From Bacillota bacterium (lineage in GTDB: Bacteria > Bacillota > Clostridia > Lachnospirales > Lachnospiraceae), in contig JAEZKD010000047.1 in NCBI GenBank assembly GCA_023415655.1, forward strand, positions 1 through 22,498: a DNA stretch of 22,498 nucleotides, in the 5' to 3' direction. Positions 22,399 to 22,498 of the stretch are shown here, piece by piece; position 1 is the first letter of the stretch; each line of letters begins with the position of its first letter. Under the pieces are notes generated by a model. That model made no database searches. It worked only from the letters and a program-made list of their open reading frames with translations, and had not been told where the DNA came from. A program made the position numbers and the translations under genes.

Positions 22399-22497
22399 TC
22401 GTCCCACACTGATATTAGCCCCATAATCACGCTGAAGATCGTATGAATTTTTATAAGCACCAAAGCGCTTGTTGTAAACTACAGTATATGTGATTCT
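22369..22497 (-). mobile_element. Truncated IS3-family transposase (OrfB) fragment
   Basis: A minus-strand frame enters from the right edge and stops at 22369-22371. Its 42 residues include VYNKRFGAYK, LQRDYGANIS and VGRVYRL, which match the helical region before the catalytic core of IS3/IS150-type OrfB proteins. After RVYRL the frame passes into the 53-bp array and ends (NATFP-stop), so the catalytic DDE part is missing. The fragment is a relic cut by, or joined to, the array. Confidence 0.6.
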
Positions 22498-22498
22498 T

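Overview
The window looks like chromosomal DNA from a low-GC, Gram-positive Clostridia member, most likely Lachnospiraceae (inference). The grounds are AT-rich intergenic DNA, strong AGGAGG-type ribosome binding sites on nearly every gene, consensus TTGACA/TATAAT promoters, a REC-HD-GYP-GGDEF signalling protein, a CheX-like phosphatase and a YtrA-type GntR/ABC operon. No rRNA, intact tRNA, CRISPR array or intact mobile element was found.

Layout. 1-1300: tail of a membrane protein, a zinc-ribbon membrane protein and a decayed tRNA end with its terminator. 1304-4450: a DMT transporter (minus strand), then a two-gene plus-strand unit (condensation-fold acyltransferase plus zinc-ribbon membrane protein) behind a good promoter. 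4474-6447: a secreted cell-wall protein that joins an apparently dead S11 (DacA-like) domain to a Pro/Thr linker, an intact M15 carboxypeptidase and a peptidoglycan-binding domain. 6624-8828: a 51-residue zinc-ribbon protein converging on a large cyclic-di-GMP protein; both stop codons lie in one perfect palindrome. 9059-9241: a dense hairpin cluster. 9244-11388: an operon of CheX-like phosphatase, CheY-like receiver and DMT transporter. 11517-13372: NADH pyrophosphatase behind a methyltransferase-pyrophosphatase-like fusion. 13660-14591: a Ser/Asn/Thr-rich mini-protein and a small methyltransferase. 14548-16113: a membrane-anchored subtilase that lacks the serine motif. 16190-16584: a decayed gene copy and a 32-bp inverted repeat. 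16620-20966: a self-regulated GntR, two membrane proteins, ABC ATPase and an anchored extracytoplasmic protein, with an 18-bp tandem repeat inside the operon. 21263-22498: a small membrane protein, a GNAT acetyltransferase, a 53-bp tandem hairpin array and a truncated IS3-type transposase.

Two themes stand out. First, several proteins carry domains that keep the fold but have lost catalytic residues: S11 in the M15 protein, a second GGDEF, the subtilase, and the PPase-like domain. They suggest sensing or scaffold roles. Second, intergenic DNA is rich in structured repeats. The most notable is the 18-bp array at 18020-18249. Its unit-to-unit differences keep pairing through G-U wobble only in the minus-strand (operon mRNA) sense, which suggests an RNA-level function between the ABC ATPase gene and the next gene.
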